A DNA stretch of 64,000 nucleotides from Pelecanus crispus (Eukaryota > Chordata > Aves > Pelecaniformes > Pelecanidae): assembly GCF_030463565.1 (NCBI RefSeq), contig NC_134655.1:7638372-7702371 (forward strand). Direction: 5' to 3'. Positions 40,341 through 54,000 of the stretch are shown here, piece after piece. Within the stretch, counting starts at the first letter, position 1; each line of letters opens with the position of its first letter. A program made the position numbers and the translations under genes. A model generated the notes under the pieces. That model saw only the letters and a program-made list of their open reading frames with translations. It ran no database searches and was not told where the DNA came from.

Positions 40341-43300
40341 CTGCAGCTTGTACCCTCACATGTTCTCGAGGGCCTACATCAACTTTAAAAACCAGGAAGA
40401 CATAGTCCTCTTCAGGGATCGCTTTGACGGCTATGTTTTTGTCGATCACAAAGGCAAGTGCGCGGCGCCCGGCTCTGCCTTCGCGTCATAGAATCGTAGA
40501 ATCGTCTAGGTTGGAAAAGACCTTTAAGATCATCCAGTCCAACCATTAACCTACACTACCAAGCCCACCTAAACCAATCAAGGGTAGACTAGACTAAACC
40601 ATGTCCCAAAGTGCCACATCTACCCGTTTTTTGAACACTTCCAGGGATGGTGACTCCACCACCTCTCTGGGCAGCCTGTTCCAATGCTTGACCACCCTTT
40701 CCGTAAAGAAATTTTTCCTAATTTCTCACGTCGTTCCTGGCTTGTGCGCAGCATGCGGGCTGAGCTGCGGAGGGGCGGTGTGAGCGGCCTGAGGGGCCGC
40801 TTCTGGCTCGTCTGTTTTTATCGTAGAGTCCTTTAGGGTGGAAAAGACCTTTAAGATCATCCAGTCCAACCATTAACCTCACGCTACCAAGTCCACCACT
40901 GAACCAGTTAAGGGTAGAGTAACAATTTCATGTTTCCTGGCTTGGTGGCTGGATATTTTTTAATGAAAGTAAAAACTAGGAACCATTAAGGTTGGAAAGG
41001 ATCTCTAAGATCATTAGTCCAAAACTGAAAAAAAAAACCCCCAAACTAAAAACTTGAGTGCAGTTTCTTTTTCTTTTCCCTTTTTTTAAACAAAAAAAAA
41101 AAACCAACAACAAACTGAAAACCAAACCAGCAAGTGCAGAGGAGGACAATCAGCCAGGGAGACTTGGGAGCAACCAGATGACTTCACAAAACAGTTGCCT
41201 ATTTAGATGCGAGTATTTGCAATTAAATGCTATTATATGTGAATAGCATGTACAACCTTTTTAGTGCCTTAAGTGAATGCCACGCAGTATGTCAAAGAAC
41301 AGAGAAAATGTCTTGCGCTTTGTGGAAATGATTCTAAATTGATTTTGTATATTTCTAAATCGATTTTTTTTTTTAATATTATGTGTAAAACCCAGTTAAG
41401 CATACATCAAAGTAGTAGTGGTATCAATGTAAAAGCAGTTGCTGTGTTACGGAGGTTAATACTTGCATTGTCATACCTTAGTATAAACTCTGGAAAGTGA
41501 AAGTGAGTAGGTGGTATCACTGTCCAACCTAAACGCAGTTGAGGTTAATGATGCCCCCTTCTGCTACTCTCCTCCCCTGTTCTGGACCCTTCTAACAGTG
41601 TGACTTATTTTTTGGTCAGTTTTTAATTCAGATTATTACTTGTTCCAATTTACAACTGAGTTGAGTCATCTTGATTCAGTAGAAGGAACAGTTTTTTCCT
41701 TGCAGTTGAAGTTGTGAAAGTGACCACTCTCTAGAGACATTAATCTGTAGGAAACAAATATTTTGTTTAATTCATTGGTTAAACATCCAAGTATTTAGTC
41801 GCTGCTTATCTTTTTTCTAAATACACGTTAGCTGTTCAGTACACCTCATGTTTTTAGTTTTTGCATTTCAAAATGCTTACATTAGGTAGCACTAAAAGTT
41901 GTTAGGCTGTCACTGATAGACCTTAAATTTACATATTTAGCAAAAGCTTTTATAAGAGTCTTCCTTTTGGCTTCAGTAGGCTGAGGATTTCACCTTGAAC
42001 TTTGTTTCAAATACCCATGTTTTACATTTCATCCAGCTGGGTGTTTTATGTGACACAAAACTCTGTCCGCAAGATTACTCCTTATTTAGGAGGGTTGCAT
42101 GACAAGGTTCTAGTAACACCTAGATCTTTTAAATAAGCTGGTTTGCAGTGTAACAGCACGCTGTATTTGCCATACCCAACAGCAATATTGGATTTATGCA
42201 GCCATAAATGTAGTGTTCTTGTCAGAAGATAAAACTTTAAAGCCTGCCTGTAATGTGTTGTATTCTATTGTATTTTGCCAAAAATTGAGATTTGCCACAG
42301 TTGCGTTAACTTAAAGTATTCTCTTCTACTTGCACAATGAATGCATAGTCTGTAGGATGAGGGTATTATGTGGTGTGGTGCAGCTGAGGTGGCTGAATGG
42401 ACAGTTATAGGCAGTCTTCCATCTAGTATTTCCTTCTTGTTGTGAGTCTGTGAATTTACTGTTTTGTTAATGTAATGAGAGTCTCTAAAATGTGTTTTTA
42501 TTAAATGGCTTTCAAAATACAATAATTTTTTTGTGCCAAGTAGTCTCTTCTAGTATTGCATATTTCTTGTGAGGCTTATCCTCCTGCTTTAGGCATGGAC
42601 AATATACTCTATTTTATATCTGTTCGGTCTCTATTTTAATGTATTTTTCCCTCTCCTCTTAACAGGTCAGGAATATGCTGCCATAGTTGAGTTTGCACCT
42701 TTCCAGAAAGCTGCAAAAAAGAAGAGTAAGAAAAAGGATGCCAAAACTGGAACTATCGAAGATGGTATAACAGCTAGCTAGTTTGCTTTACGTGTGTAGA
42801 CTTGAAGTCCTAGCAGTAATTTGAATATAATGTTCTTACTGTGACACTGTAGTTTATCAATAGAATGTTTGCTTAATTATATGTGAAGCTTATTAGCACG
42901 TTGTCAGCTGCAAATCTGTTAAATATGATTGTCCTAGACAAACATAATGCAGCAGCTCATTTGAGAGCTGCCAACTTAAGAAAAGGTGGCATATAAACAA
43001 CACAACTTATACAAAGCTAACCTAGACTTCCAGCAGTGTACAATGCAAATTCTTTTCATGCTACAGTGTATCTTCTTTCTTTTTTTAATTTTATCCGCGC
43101 CTTCCCCTGTAGATCCAGAGTACAAGAAGTTTTTGGAAAGTTACAGTGCAGATGATGAAAAATTAACCTCCACTCCTGAAACTTTGTTGGAGGAAATAGA
43201 GGCAAGAAACAAAGAGCTAATAGGTATGGAAATCTATGTACTATAGTTACACTTTCCTAGAGCACAAAGAAATGTATGTGGTGTAATTTGAAGCTGTGAT

Positions 43301-46300
43301 TTCTCAACCTTGAGGAGACTGAATTCTTTTGTGTGCTCACGTGGTATTTGCTAAACCTTTAGGCTAATATTATTCAGTGCATTTTATTTTGCTCCCATGC
43401 TCTAAATTCTTCTCTAGGTTTAAGTTTTATATGATAATATTCCTTCCTGTTTTAAGCTGCTAGTCAGACTAGGCTGTGGAGTGGCTGCATTTCAGCGAGA
43501 TGCAGTGATGTTCCATGCAGGCACAAGTTAAGAGATATTGTGGTTGGGTAAAAAACCACAAAAATGACCAGAAGACTCTCTTTTTAAGCATGTTACAGGT
43601 ACCTCTTTCAAAGTGAGAGAATCTGGGAAAAGCCTAATGCAAGCTGAATATCCTTTTACAGATGGGTGTACTGGATATCATATTATAGTGTCCTAAAGAA
43701 GTTTATAGAATCCTAATAGTTGCCACTGTTCAGGGGTAGGATTGGAATACTTGTTTCACTGCTGTATTGCTGTATGTGAGAGGAGATAGGCTGGATAATC
43801 CATAAGGCTTCTTCATTTTATGTAGGGTTTTGTTGTAGGTATGGCACTATTGGATAAGGCAAACTGTTTACATTTGTTTTCATATATTCTCTAGCTAAAA
43901 AGACTACTCCTTTATTGAACTTCTTGAAGAATAAACAGGTAGGACTTCTCTCCAGAATCTTCTTGTTGCTTGCAAGTACAACTTGCTTGTTTAAAGCATG
44001 GGTGTGTATATTGAAATGTGTGTGTTGATTGGTTTCTGCCCTTTCTTTGAAGAAGAAGCTTTTGACCCAACTTCCTTGTTAACATCTGGTTCACATAGTT
44101 TAAACTACTAGAATGCTGGCTTTTGTAGGAGTGATGGTGCTTTATGTGCATTCTGGTCACAGCTAAATATCTCTGTGGCACTGCCAAAACAGATTCCATT
44201 TTAATGCTGTCATTTTTAATGCAGCTATGGCTGAGGTCCTTGTAGATGATCTTTCTCCTAGCACATAATCTCATTTTAACTTTTAGCAATGGAGAAAATC
44301 ACAGGTGGGGCAGATTTAATTAAAATTAGAATGACAAAGGCCAAGGCTAGTGTTGTGTGTGTGGTTTTTAAGACAGTACAAATCAAGGCTTATGAGTGAG
44401 GAAGAAAAAAATGAAATGCTGCTGTAACATGTTCAGGTTCACAACAGAACAATAGAGATGACAGGACTTTTTTTTTCTTTTATAATAGGGGTGGTTTTGA
44501 GTTGAGTTATTTGGTGATGAAATACTTCATCACTGTGGCAGGGTGTCTTGTTGGGCTTAAAGGGATGTTTTCTAGTGTGCAAATACATGATTTCTCTTTG
44601 CTTTTACACACACAGAGACTGAGAGAAGAAAAAAGAGAGGAGAGGAGGAGGAGAGAATTGGAAAGAAAAAGACAAAGAGAAGAAGAAAGAAGAAAATGGA
44701 AAGAGGAGGAGAGAAGGAAGAGAAAAGAAGCAGAAAAACTGAAGAAAGTAGACAGATGTCCAGAAAAAGAAAGAGACAGATCAAAAGAAGAACCAAAGAT
44801 TAAGGTCTAGAACAGTTCTTTATTATAAACTGTTACACTCCCTTTCCCGTATTATTTGTATATCAGTCTCTCAAAATGTGTTTTGAGTATTGTGTGAAGA
44901 ATCACATGAGTTTGATGTTAGTAAATTACCACTTTTTTTGTAATATTTGATGTTAGGCATTGTAAAGGTTTACATGCTGTAATGCTTCATAGTAATATTT
45001 AAAGCTATTGTCATGTGACTGTTGTACATGCTGTGGTAAACAGAATCGTTGAATTCACTATGGAATGGAGACTATTTTTAAGGTTTCTAAAATGACCTGC
45101 TTTAGGAGAAAAATCCTAGTCTGCTGTGTGGATTATGCTTACTCATACACTCCAGCTTTTAGAAATACTACAATTTGCAGTAACATTACTTTAATGTTTA
45201 TTTCTTACTGGACTATGGTTCCTTTGATGCAATTTCGGTGTTGTGCCAGACAATATGTATTAGAGTGAGCTTTTTAGTTGAGACTTCTGTTTTCTTTGTA
45301 GCTACTTAAGAAGCCTGAAAAAGATGAAAAAGACTTGGAGAAAAAAGAAAAATCCAAGAAACTGGAAAAAGAGACTCTGAGGGAGGAAAAAAATGCGAGT
45401 AGTGCATCTGCCAAACGATCTGATGGGGAGACAAAAGAAGAGAAGGCGAAAAAGTATTCTAGTACTTGCTATAAATATATATTATGTATATATACCTTGT
45501 TTCCTGACCATACTGAGGCTTAGGCAGCTCTGCCATGACCATGTTTTGAAATTCCTTTCAAATTATTTTTCTGATGTAAGGTACGGGATGTGTTCTCTGT
45601 GGCAGTGCACATCCCCGTGATTACGGAAAACTGTGTCAATGACCTGACAATTCTTCACTAGTGGACAAATTTTAATATTTTTGCAACTCACTGTAGGAAC
45701 TCTGCAAAAGAAGTGCAGGTGTAAGTGACCTACGGCAGGCTGTGAGCGCTGTCCTTGCAATGAGAGAATTATAACCATGGCAAGAGGAGAGGTGCACTCC
45801 AGTTAGTAGTCCCTTTAAGTCTTGTAAAAGGTCGAAGTGGAAAGTGTCATTCTCAACAGCTCCATGATCTGGGCAAGTTTCAGTTTTGCCATGTGAGAAA
45901 TGCAGATGAGACAGAGAAATCTAGGTGTTTTCCAAAGCCGGAGGAGACTCGGTGTGAGTAGCAGGCTAGGAAATGCTAGCAGTCAGTGTCATCTCTGGTT
46001 ATCGTGCATGACTCAGGTTACTACAGCTTCCCAAAAGCTCCCTAGAACCTACCAGTCTGTCTGCTTCGTATTGCAAATTTACACCAGTATTACATTGATC
46101 TCCCAGCTCTTTTTGATGAATCTTTTGAGCTTAATTTTCAGTTTTGTTTTCATACAGATCAGAAGATGAGTGTGTAAAGGACTACAGGGACCGAGATAGA
46201 GATTTTGAAAGAGACAGAGAATATGAGAGAGCACAGAGGGAGAAACTGAGGCGCCAAGAAGAGGAGCGTCGGAGGCAGAAAGAGCGCTTTGAGAAAGAGA

Positions 46301-47470
46301 AGGTTTTTAGAAGAAAAGAGGAAGAGGTGAAAAAGGAGAGAGACTTACTCAGAGAAAAGGGAAAGAAAAGTGATCTTACAGACTTTACCAGCAGCACGGA
46401 CAAATCTGAGAAAGTAACCAAAGACGATAAAAAAGAGGATACAATTAAGAGGGATCGTATCAGAAACAAGGTGCTGGATTTTTTTAAATTCATGTGTTGA
46501 TTCATAGGACTCGTTTGTGGGTTTTAGGCACTGTAAGGGAAGAACCGTGCGGTTTCTCTGTTGAAGAGTCTCCCTGTTCTGGTAACAAAGTCAGCAGTGC
46601 TAGAAAGCGTGCTCCTTGGTCCACTAAACTTTGCTAAACTGTTTGTGGTATTTGTTGTCACTGTACAGGGATTAAGCCAAGATACCATGGGCTAAACTTT
46701 AAAGACACTGATCCCTTTCCACTTGCTGACTTAGGCCATAGGCTGTATTTTTAAGGTGTTGGTAGAGCATCAGTAATCTCTGCTGATGCTGTATGTGGCT
46801 GAAAATACATCTCAAAGTGGGAGAGTGGTTGAACAGGTTCCCCCAAAACAGGGACAAGACTGCTATGTGCAGAATATGACAGATCTCCTGTAGACTCAAG
46901 AAATAATGTCTTGAGTTTAGTTTTATATACTCTGCAAATCTGGTCTTGCAGCATCAGTATGCAAGTTTTCCATGTCACTTAAGGCATTATTGGGTACAAA
47001 TGAAACTCAGGGTTTTGAGAAAGCTTTGAAGTTGGCCTCTATTCTGAGAGAAGGGTGAGCTGAACTCGTCTCAAGAGGAAACTCTTTACAAATAACTTCA
47101 GCTATGTGCAGTGTTCTTTGTCGCTTGAACAGGAATGTTGCCTTACAACAGAGACAACCTTGATTTGAGAGAGTTGAAGTTAACGTTGCCACCATGGTGG
47201 AATAATTTAACTTAGAACACCTTGAAAAGTTTGGATTTGAGCCATTTCTAGTATCACTGATGCCATAATAACCATGATAGCGTGGGGCTATGAAAGAGTC
47301 TAAATAGTTTTGATTTATTTCAGGATCGTCCAGCAATGCAGCTGTACCAGCCAGGAGCCCGAAGCCGAAGCAGATTGTGTCAGTATGAAGACAGTGCTGC
47401 AAAGCCCACAGATCAGGGAGCGGATAAGAAACAAGAGAGTGAGACCAGTAATACGAAGGAAGAGGAGTGA
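39785..47470 (+). CDS. UPF3B: UPF3B, nonsense-mediated decay factor
   Basis: Links the exon junction complex to UPF2/UPF1 in nonsense-mediated mRNA decay. Ten coding exons: 39785-39970, 40128-40234, 40347-40453, 42666-42764, 43113-43223, 43895-43938, 44616-44804, 45302-45453, 46158-46470 and 47324-47470. They sum to 1455 nt, giving 484 aa with all phases consistent (human 483/470). The RNP-like UPF2-binding domain is encoded by exons 2-4 ([39 protein letters not shown]). The middle domain includes [17 protein letters not shown]. Long charged coiled coils fill exons 7-9. The C-terminal EJC-binding motif [16 protein letters not shown] lies at about residues 438-453. Intron 3 uses a GC donor at 40454. 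The 13-residue cassette exon of the longer human form was not found between exons 7 and 8. Confidence 0.96.
40488..40725 (-). mobile_element. CR1 LINE 3' end (antisense), UPF3B intron 3
   Basis: Reverse complement of a CR1 tail: CATAGAATCGTAGAATCGTC (the terminal repeat), then GGTTGGAAAAGACCTTTAAG, then the 3' UTR and the last part of the reverse transcriptase frame. It is heavily 5'-truncated and begins 35 bases after the GC donor of UPF3B exon 3. It is closely related to the copy at 10200-10699. Confidence 0.93.
40822..40920 (-). mobile_element. CR1 LINE 3' fragment (antisense)
   Basis: A second CR1 tail: GGTGGAAAAGACCTTTAAGA and TCATCCAGTCCAACCATTAA, with the same 3' UTR words as the previous copy but more diverged and shorter. 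Confidence 0.85.
40975..41022 (-). mobile_element. CR1 LINE 3' fragment (antisense), short
   Basis: A third, very short copy: AAGGTTGGAAAGGATCTCTA then AGATCATTAGTCCAA. It resembles the CR1 3' UTR but is too short to place in a subfamily. Confidence 0.65.
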
Positions 47471-48388
47471 CTAGCATGCAAGCCTTATGTGTTCTGACTG
47501 TCTGTGCAGCCAAAGAGCATGTACTACGCAATCCAGAAGTGCCTTCAAAGTGAAGAAGGAACAAAGGAAGAAAAGGGGGCATTGTGCTGTTGGATGTTTC
47601 TGGTTAAAGAACCTCGGTTGTAGATTCAGAATTTGAAATATGTTCTCATTGTATTTTCAGTTATTTGAATTTATTTTCCCAGCATCTAACTACAACAGAG
47701 AAGAGAATCTTTGCAAAGTAGAAAGACTTTATGGCCTTAACTATGAGTGAGTCATGCGGTCAGGAGATGACACCTGGATCTAAAGCCAGAGCTTTACTGT
47801 AAAGCGATCGGAGCCAGTGTTTGATGCACTTAAGCAGAGCAAGCTTGAAGTTGCCCAGAGTTAACACAGGCGTTGCTGTGTTGTGTGGTGCTCCTACCTG
47901 AGGCAATGATAGCCGAATTATGTCAGTCTAGCAGCGAGACAGGTACGCAGGCTGGGGTTCTTGAGGTGCTGGTGAACAGGAGCCCTCAGGCCTGAAAGGA
48001 GGAGAACATCTGGCATTGCAGGAATAACGTTAGGGAGGGAGAGCCCTTCCTCTTCCCTGGTTCTCTGGATAAAGTAACTAAGTTGGAGTGTATGAATAAG
48101 CTGGCTTAATATTGGAATACTTCTTGACAAATTCTCATGTAAAGTCTACCTACGTTGAAATGCTTATTTTTAATCAGATGTAGCTGGTTTGAGCATCCTG
48201 TTCTTTTTCCAGCATTCTCCCTTCTTTAGAGTCCGAAACGTTTCCTAACTCCTGCCCTCTCAGTACCGCTTCACCTTCCCTCATAACTTGAAGTATTGTT
48301 TTACAGCCCGGAAAGAGACTTCGCCAGTAGCAGCTCCTCCTAAGCTAGCGAATTTTAGCCATAGCTGTTTTGTACTAAACCCAATAAA
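47471..48388 (+). other. UPF3B 3' UTR and UPF3B-RPL39 spacer
   Basis: Follows the TGA at 47468-47470. The only good AATAAA before RPL39 is at 48383-48388, about 190 bases before the RPL39 start codon. If it is used, UPF3B transcription ends at the RPL39 promoter. Confidence 0.45.
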
Positions 48389-48399
48389 CTCGCAGAAAC

Positions 48400-50765
<2,366 letters not shown>

Positions 50766-51050
50766 GAGAGACTGTCTCCTGGGAATTCTAATTAAACACT
50801 TGTCTTTCTGCGTCAGATGGATACACCTTCTACGCTGTTCGGCAACCCCCAAGTGATTCCTTCTGTAGTGTTGATCTGCAATCCCTGATGTTTTGTTTTT
50901 GGTTTTTTTTTTATAAGCTGGTCTGGGATATTGATGTTAACTTGGGAAAATCTTGAAATAATTTGCATCTGAAACATGAAGACCGTGTTCTATTAGTGTT
51001 CTTTCTTTCAGGCATCATGAGTATTGACAGTGTACAGGCTTACTAATAAA
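50766..51050 (+). other. RPL39 3' UTR
   Basis: Follows the TAA at 50763-50765. ATTAAA at 50791-50796 would give the very short UTR usual for RPL39, and AATAAA at 51045-51050 a longer one. Confidence 0.55.
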
Positions 51051-54000
51051 TACAGACCTGAATGACTTGGTTGAAATTATTCCATATAGATATGGTGGGA
51101 TAGTAACAGAGAATGAAAACTAACATTACTGTGAATATAATCTCAGTTGGTGTTAGAAACCTTGTCAGCTCTTTTCACATAGGGTAGGCTGCGTCTTCCT
51201 TTTCACTTACTTTGAGAGCAGAGCATACCAATTTTTTAAAGAAAAGGAGTAAAAATCAACTGATTTTAGAGGAGATGATTTGAAGAAGATCTTTTATTAG
51301 ACAAACTGAAATAGTTAAAGTTCTTTAGAGGCAGGTTAGAAAAAGGCAGACCTCACTTTACGATCCATAGACCACCATGGCTACAGTAACTCTGGAGTGT
51401 CAGCCTCTTACTACTTGACCCCGGGGAAGACTTTGGATTACATTTCTGGTAGATTTATGAAATGTTACTAAGAAAAGTAAGCATTGTCAGATTTGCTGAA
51501 GATGTGTCAGTATAGCTGCTGGATGTGTTTCCTGGGGCTGGAAAGCAAAGCACACTGAAAATGCTCTGGGGTAAGGTGGCTTCCCCTTTGAGGTGTGCTG
51601 TGGTAGGGGAGGGGCATCCAAACTAACAAAACCTTTTGCTAAACCAAGAGAGTCCCCAGTTGCCACCCTCTCTTACATTATGCTTACATACTGGATGCAT
51701 GTCTGTTCCCTGTGGCTGGCTCCTGTCACAGCTGTGGATTCTTGACTTGTCATCTCCCACGTGACCCTTTTGAACATCCAGGGTAGAGCGCACAGCAAGG
51801 TGTAGCTGGGCCTGTTGGTCAGTCAGATAACCTCTTGTTTTATTCATGGCAGAGCATGTCTGAACTGCAAGTGTTGAACAGTGCGAATGATGGCACTACG
51901 GTACTGGGCAAATGCTGAAATGTTACATGCCCAGACTACTGTGAAAATACTTGCCCAGGGAGCGAGAACACGGAGCTGGCAATGATTGGTGATACTTGAC
52001 TACCAAGACCACCTGCCCTGCGCCTGAGCAGCGTACCGGCATGGCTGCCCCCGAAGGCCAGCCTGTGCTAGCTGGCTCCTTGGGAGCCTCGCGCCTGCGG
52101 TCAGCCAAGGACGGCGGCTTCTTGCCCCGTGCGAGTCTGGCCCCCATGCCAGCAGCACCTGGAGCTCCTCAGGCAGGACGTGGGGCAGGGCAGCCCTTGG
52201 AGCCCGGTGTTAAGATCCTGCCTGGGGAGCGGGTGCAGTGGAATAATCCCATGAAATAAAATTTCACTTAGGAAAGGGAAGAATACAGCAAGGGCAGTGG
52301 TTAGATTTATGTCCTACAAAATACAGTACTCCTATGGACTGTAGTACATAATGTCTGCATGTTCCCTAGGACATAAAATAACCTGAGTTTTGTTTGGAGC
52401 TCTCTGTTGGCTTGATCAAGTTGGTCTTGATGCCAGCCACAGGTGCAGCTTAATTTAAAACATTCTCAGCAGAAGGGTAGTAACTCAAGATGTTGCTCGA
52501 AGGAAGAGTTAGCTATTTAAAAAAGGGGAGAGAGGAAAGAAGGAATTACACTGATCAGAGTAGTCGGCACTCTAGGTCCCTGACACCGGCATTCTCCTCT
52601 GCGGCCTGTGAAACATCACCTATTTACTGCAGGGAAGGGGAGGAGAGCACAGAGCCCAGCGTGGCTGCTGCTCCTTTCCCTTCTGCAGGGCAGACCCGGG
52701 GTAGAGGCTCTGGAAATAACAAGGTGCGAGCTGGTTCTTGGGTAGGGCTGCGGCAAAGCCCGTCCTGACGCTGAGAGCTGCGCAGTGCCCTGGTGCTGTT
52801 TCTGGGTTCAGCCTGCCGTGGTGGCTCAGTTCCTGGGTGACAGCTTCCTGAGGAAGCTTCAAGCTGCCACACCTTCTGCGTTGCTGCTTTTCATGTTGAA
52901 GGTAAACAGATTTATCTCCTCCAAGTTACCATTCATAAGGCTGGGCTGCAGCATACGCCAAGCACGCATAAGTGCGTAACAAACGTACGCCTTGCTCAGA
53001 GCTCATGACGCTCCCTAAGGTGTGCTGGAGGTTTCTGTGAGCACAGGAGAGCAAGGCTGGGATTTTTACCAGCTTCAGGACACTTCAGAGGTATCTTCTA
53101 CCTTCTTTTCCTGTCTGGTAAGAGTCTAGTTTCTACTTTGTTATTGGGGGAAGCAGTAAGTCACTGCGACAGGAAAGCAGCAAACAGCATTGCCAGAGAC
53201 GTTTCCACAGGGGCCCACGTGCTGCAAACACTTTTTACCCCAGTGTTTTTTATAAATCTCTTCTGTGCTCTCCTCTTTGAAGCAAGTGTTCAGGAAATAA
53301 CAGCACTGCTGAGGATCGAAGATCAGCCCTGGAGCCCTGCGAGCCACCCCCTGCCTCTCCCCACCATGGCTGCTGGCAGGCAAAGCTGCTGGCAGAGTTC
53401 CTCTTTCATCGTGTCTATGGGGGCCTGGCTGAGGAGCAAAAAAGTAGTTTTATGGACTTAAGAATGGAAAGAGACAGTTTTCTCCATGGCATTTGTGGGA
53501 CAGCTTTCCTGAGCAATAGATTGAACTATTTATTACTATTTATTAGATAGTCTCCCTATTACTATCATGACTGTGCTATTTTTATTAGATGGAAGCAGCT
53601 TCTACCAAGGACCTGCTTTGGAATATAACCCCTCCCCATTTGACCGAATCTGCTTTTCAAATTGGACCTTAAAGGATAGCACCAAGTAAATTTAGTAAAA
53701 ATTAACATTGGGTTAAAAATCAATCTTCTGCAGAGACTTAACCAACACAAATACCTCTGGGTTTGAATTATTTCTGTTGTTCCTGTGGCAGCTCTCTGTG
53801 CCCTCTCCCTCCCTGTGAGAGTTGCGGCGGGGGAATCAGGGATCTCTGCAGAACTGGGCTAACACACGATAACTGAGACATCAACAGAAGCTTTAAAAAA
53901 AAGTCTAAATAATTTGGATATTCTAGTCCATTAATTTTGGTGGATATGCTTTGCTTTTCTGAGTGAGAAGTTAGAGCTGATTGCGTACCTGAGGAATATT

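Larger units (their letters stand above)
39971..47323 (+). other. UPF3B introns
   Basis: The introns are 39971-40127, 40235-40346, 40454-42665, 42765-43112, 43224-43894, 43939-44615, 44805-45301, 45454-46157 and 46471-47323. Intron 3 carries three antisense CR1 3' ends near its donor. Intron 6 has a perfect short inverted repeat GTGATGAA/TTCATCAC at about 44512-44531. No other genes were seen. Confidence 0.8.

Noticed and set aside
37796-40449. Very long open frames (500-680 codons) on both strands through the NDUFA1 intron and CpG island
   Set aside because: They are made of the G-rich tandem array plus stop-poor GC-rich DNA. The proteins are simple Pro/Gly/Ser repeats, and the real genes (NDUFA1, UPF3B) use other frames with conserved exons.
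44512-44531. Perfect inverted repeat GTGATGAA/TTCATCAC in UPF3B intron 6, considered as a small RNA hairpin or a C/D snoRNA box
   Set aside because: The stem is only eight base pairs with no extended pairing, and no C/D box set is around it.
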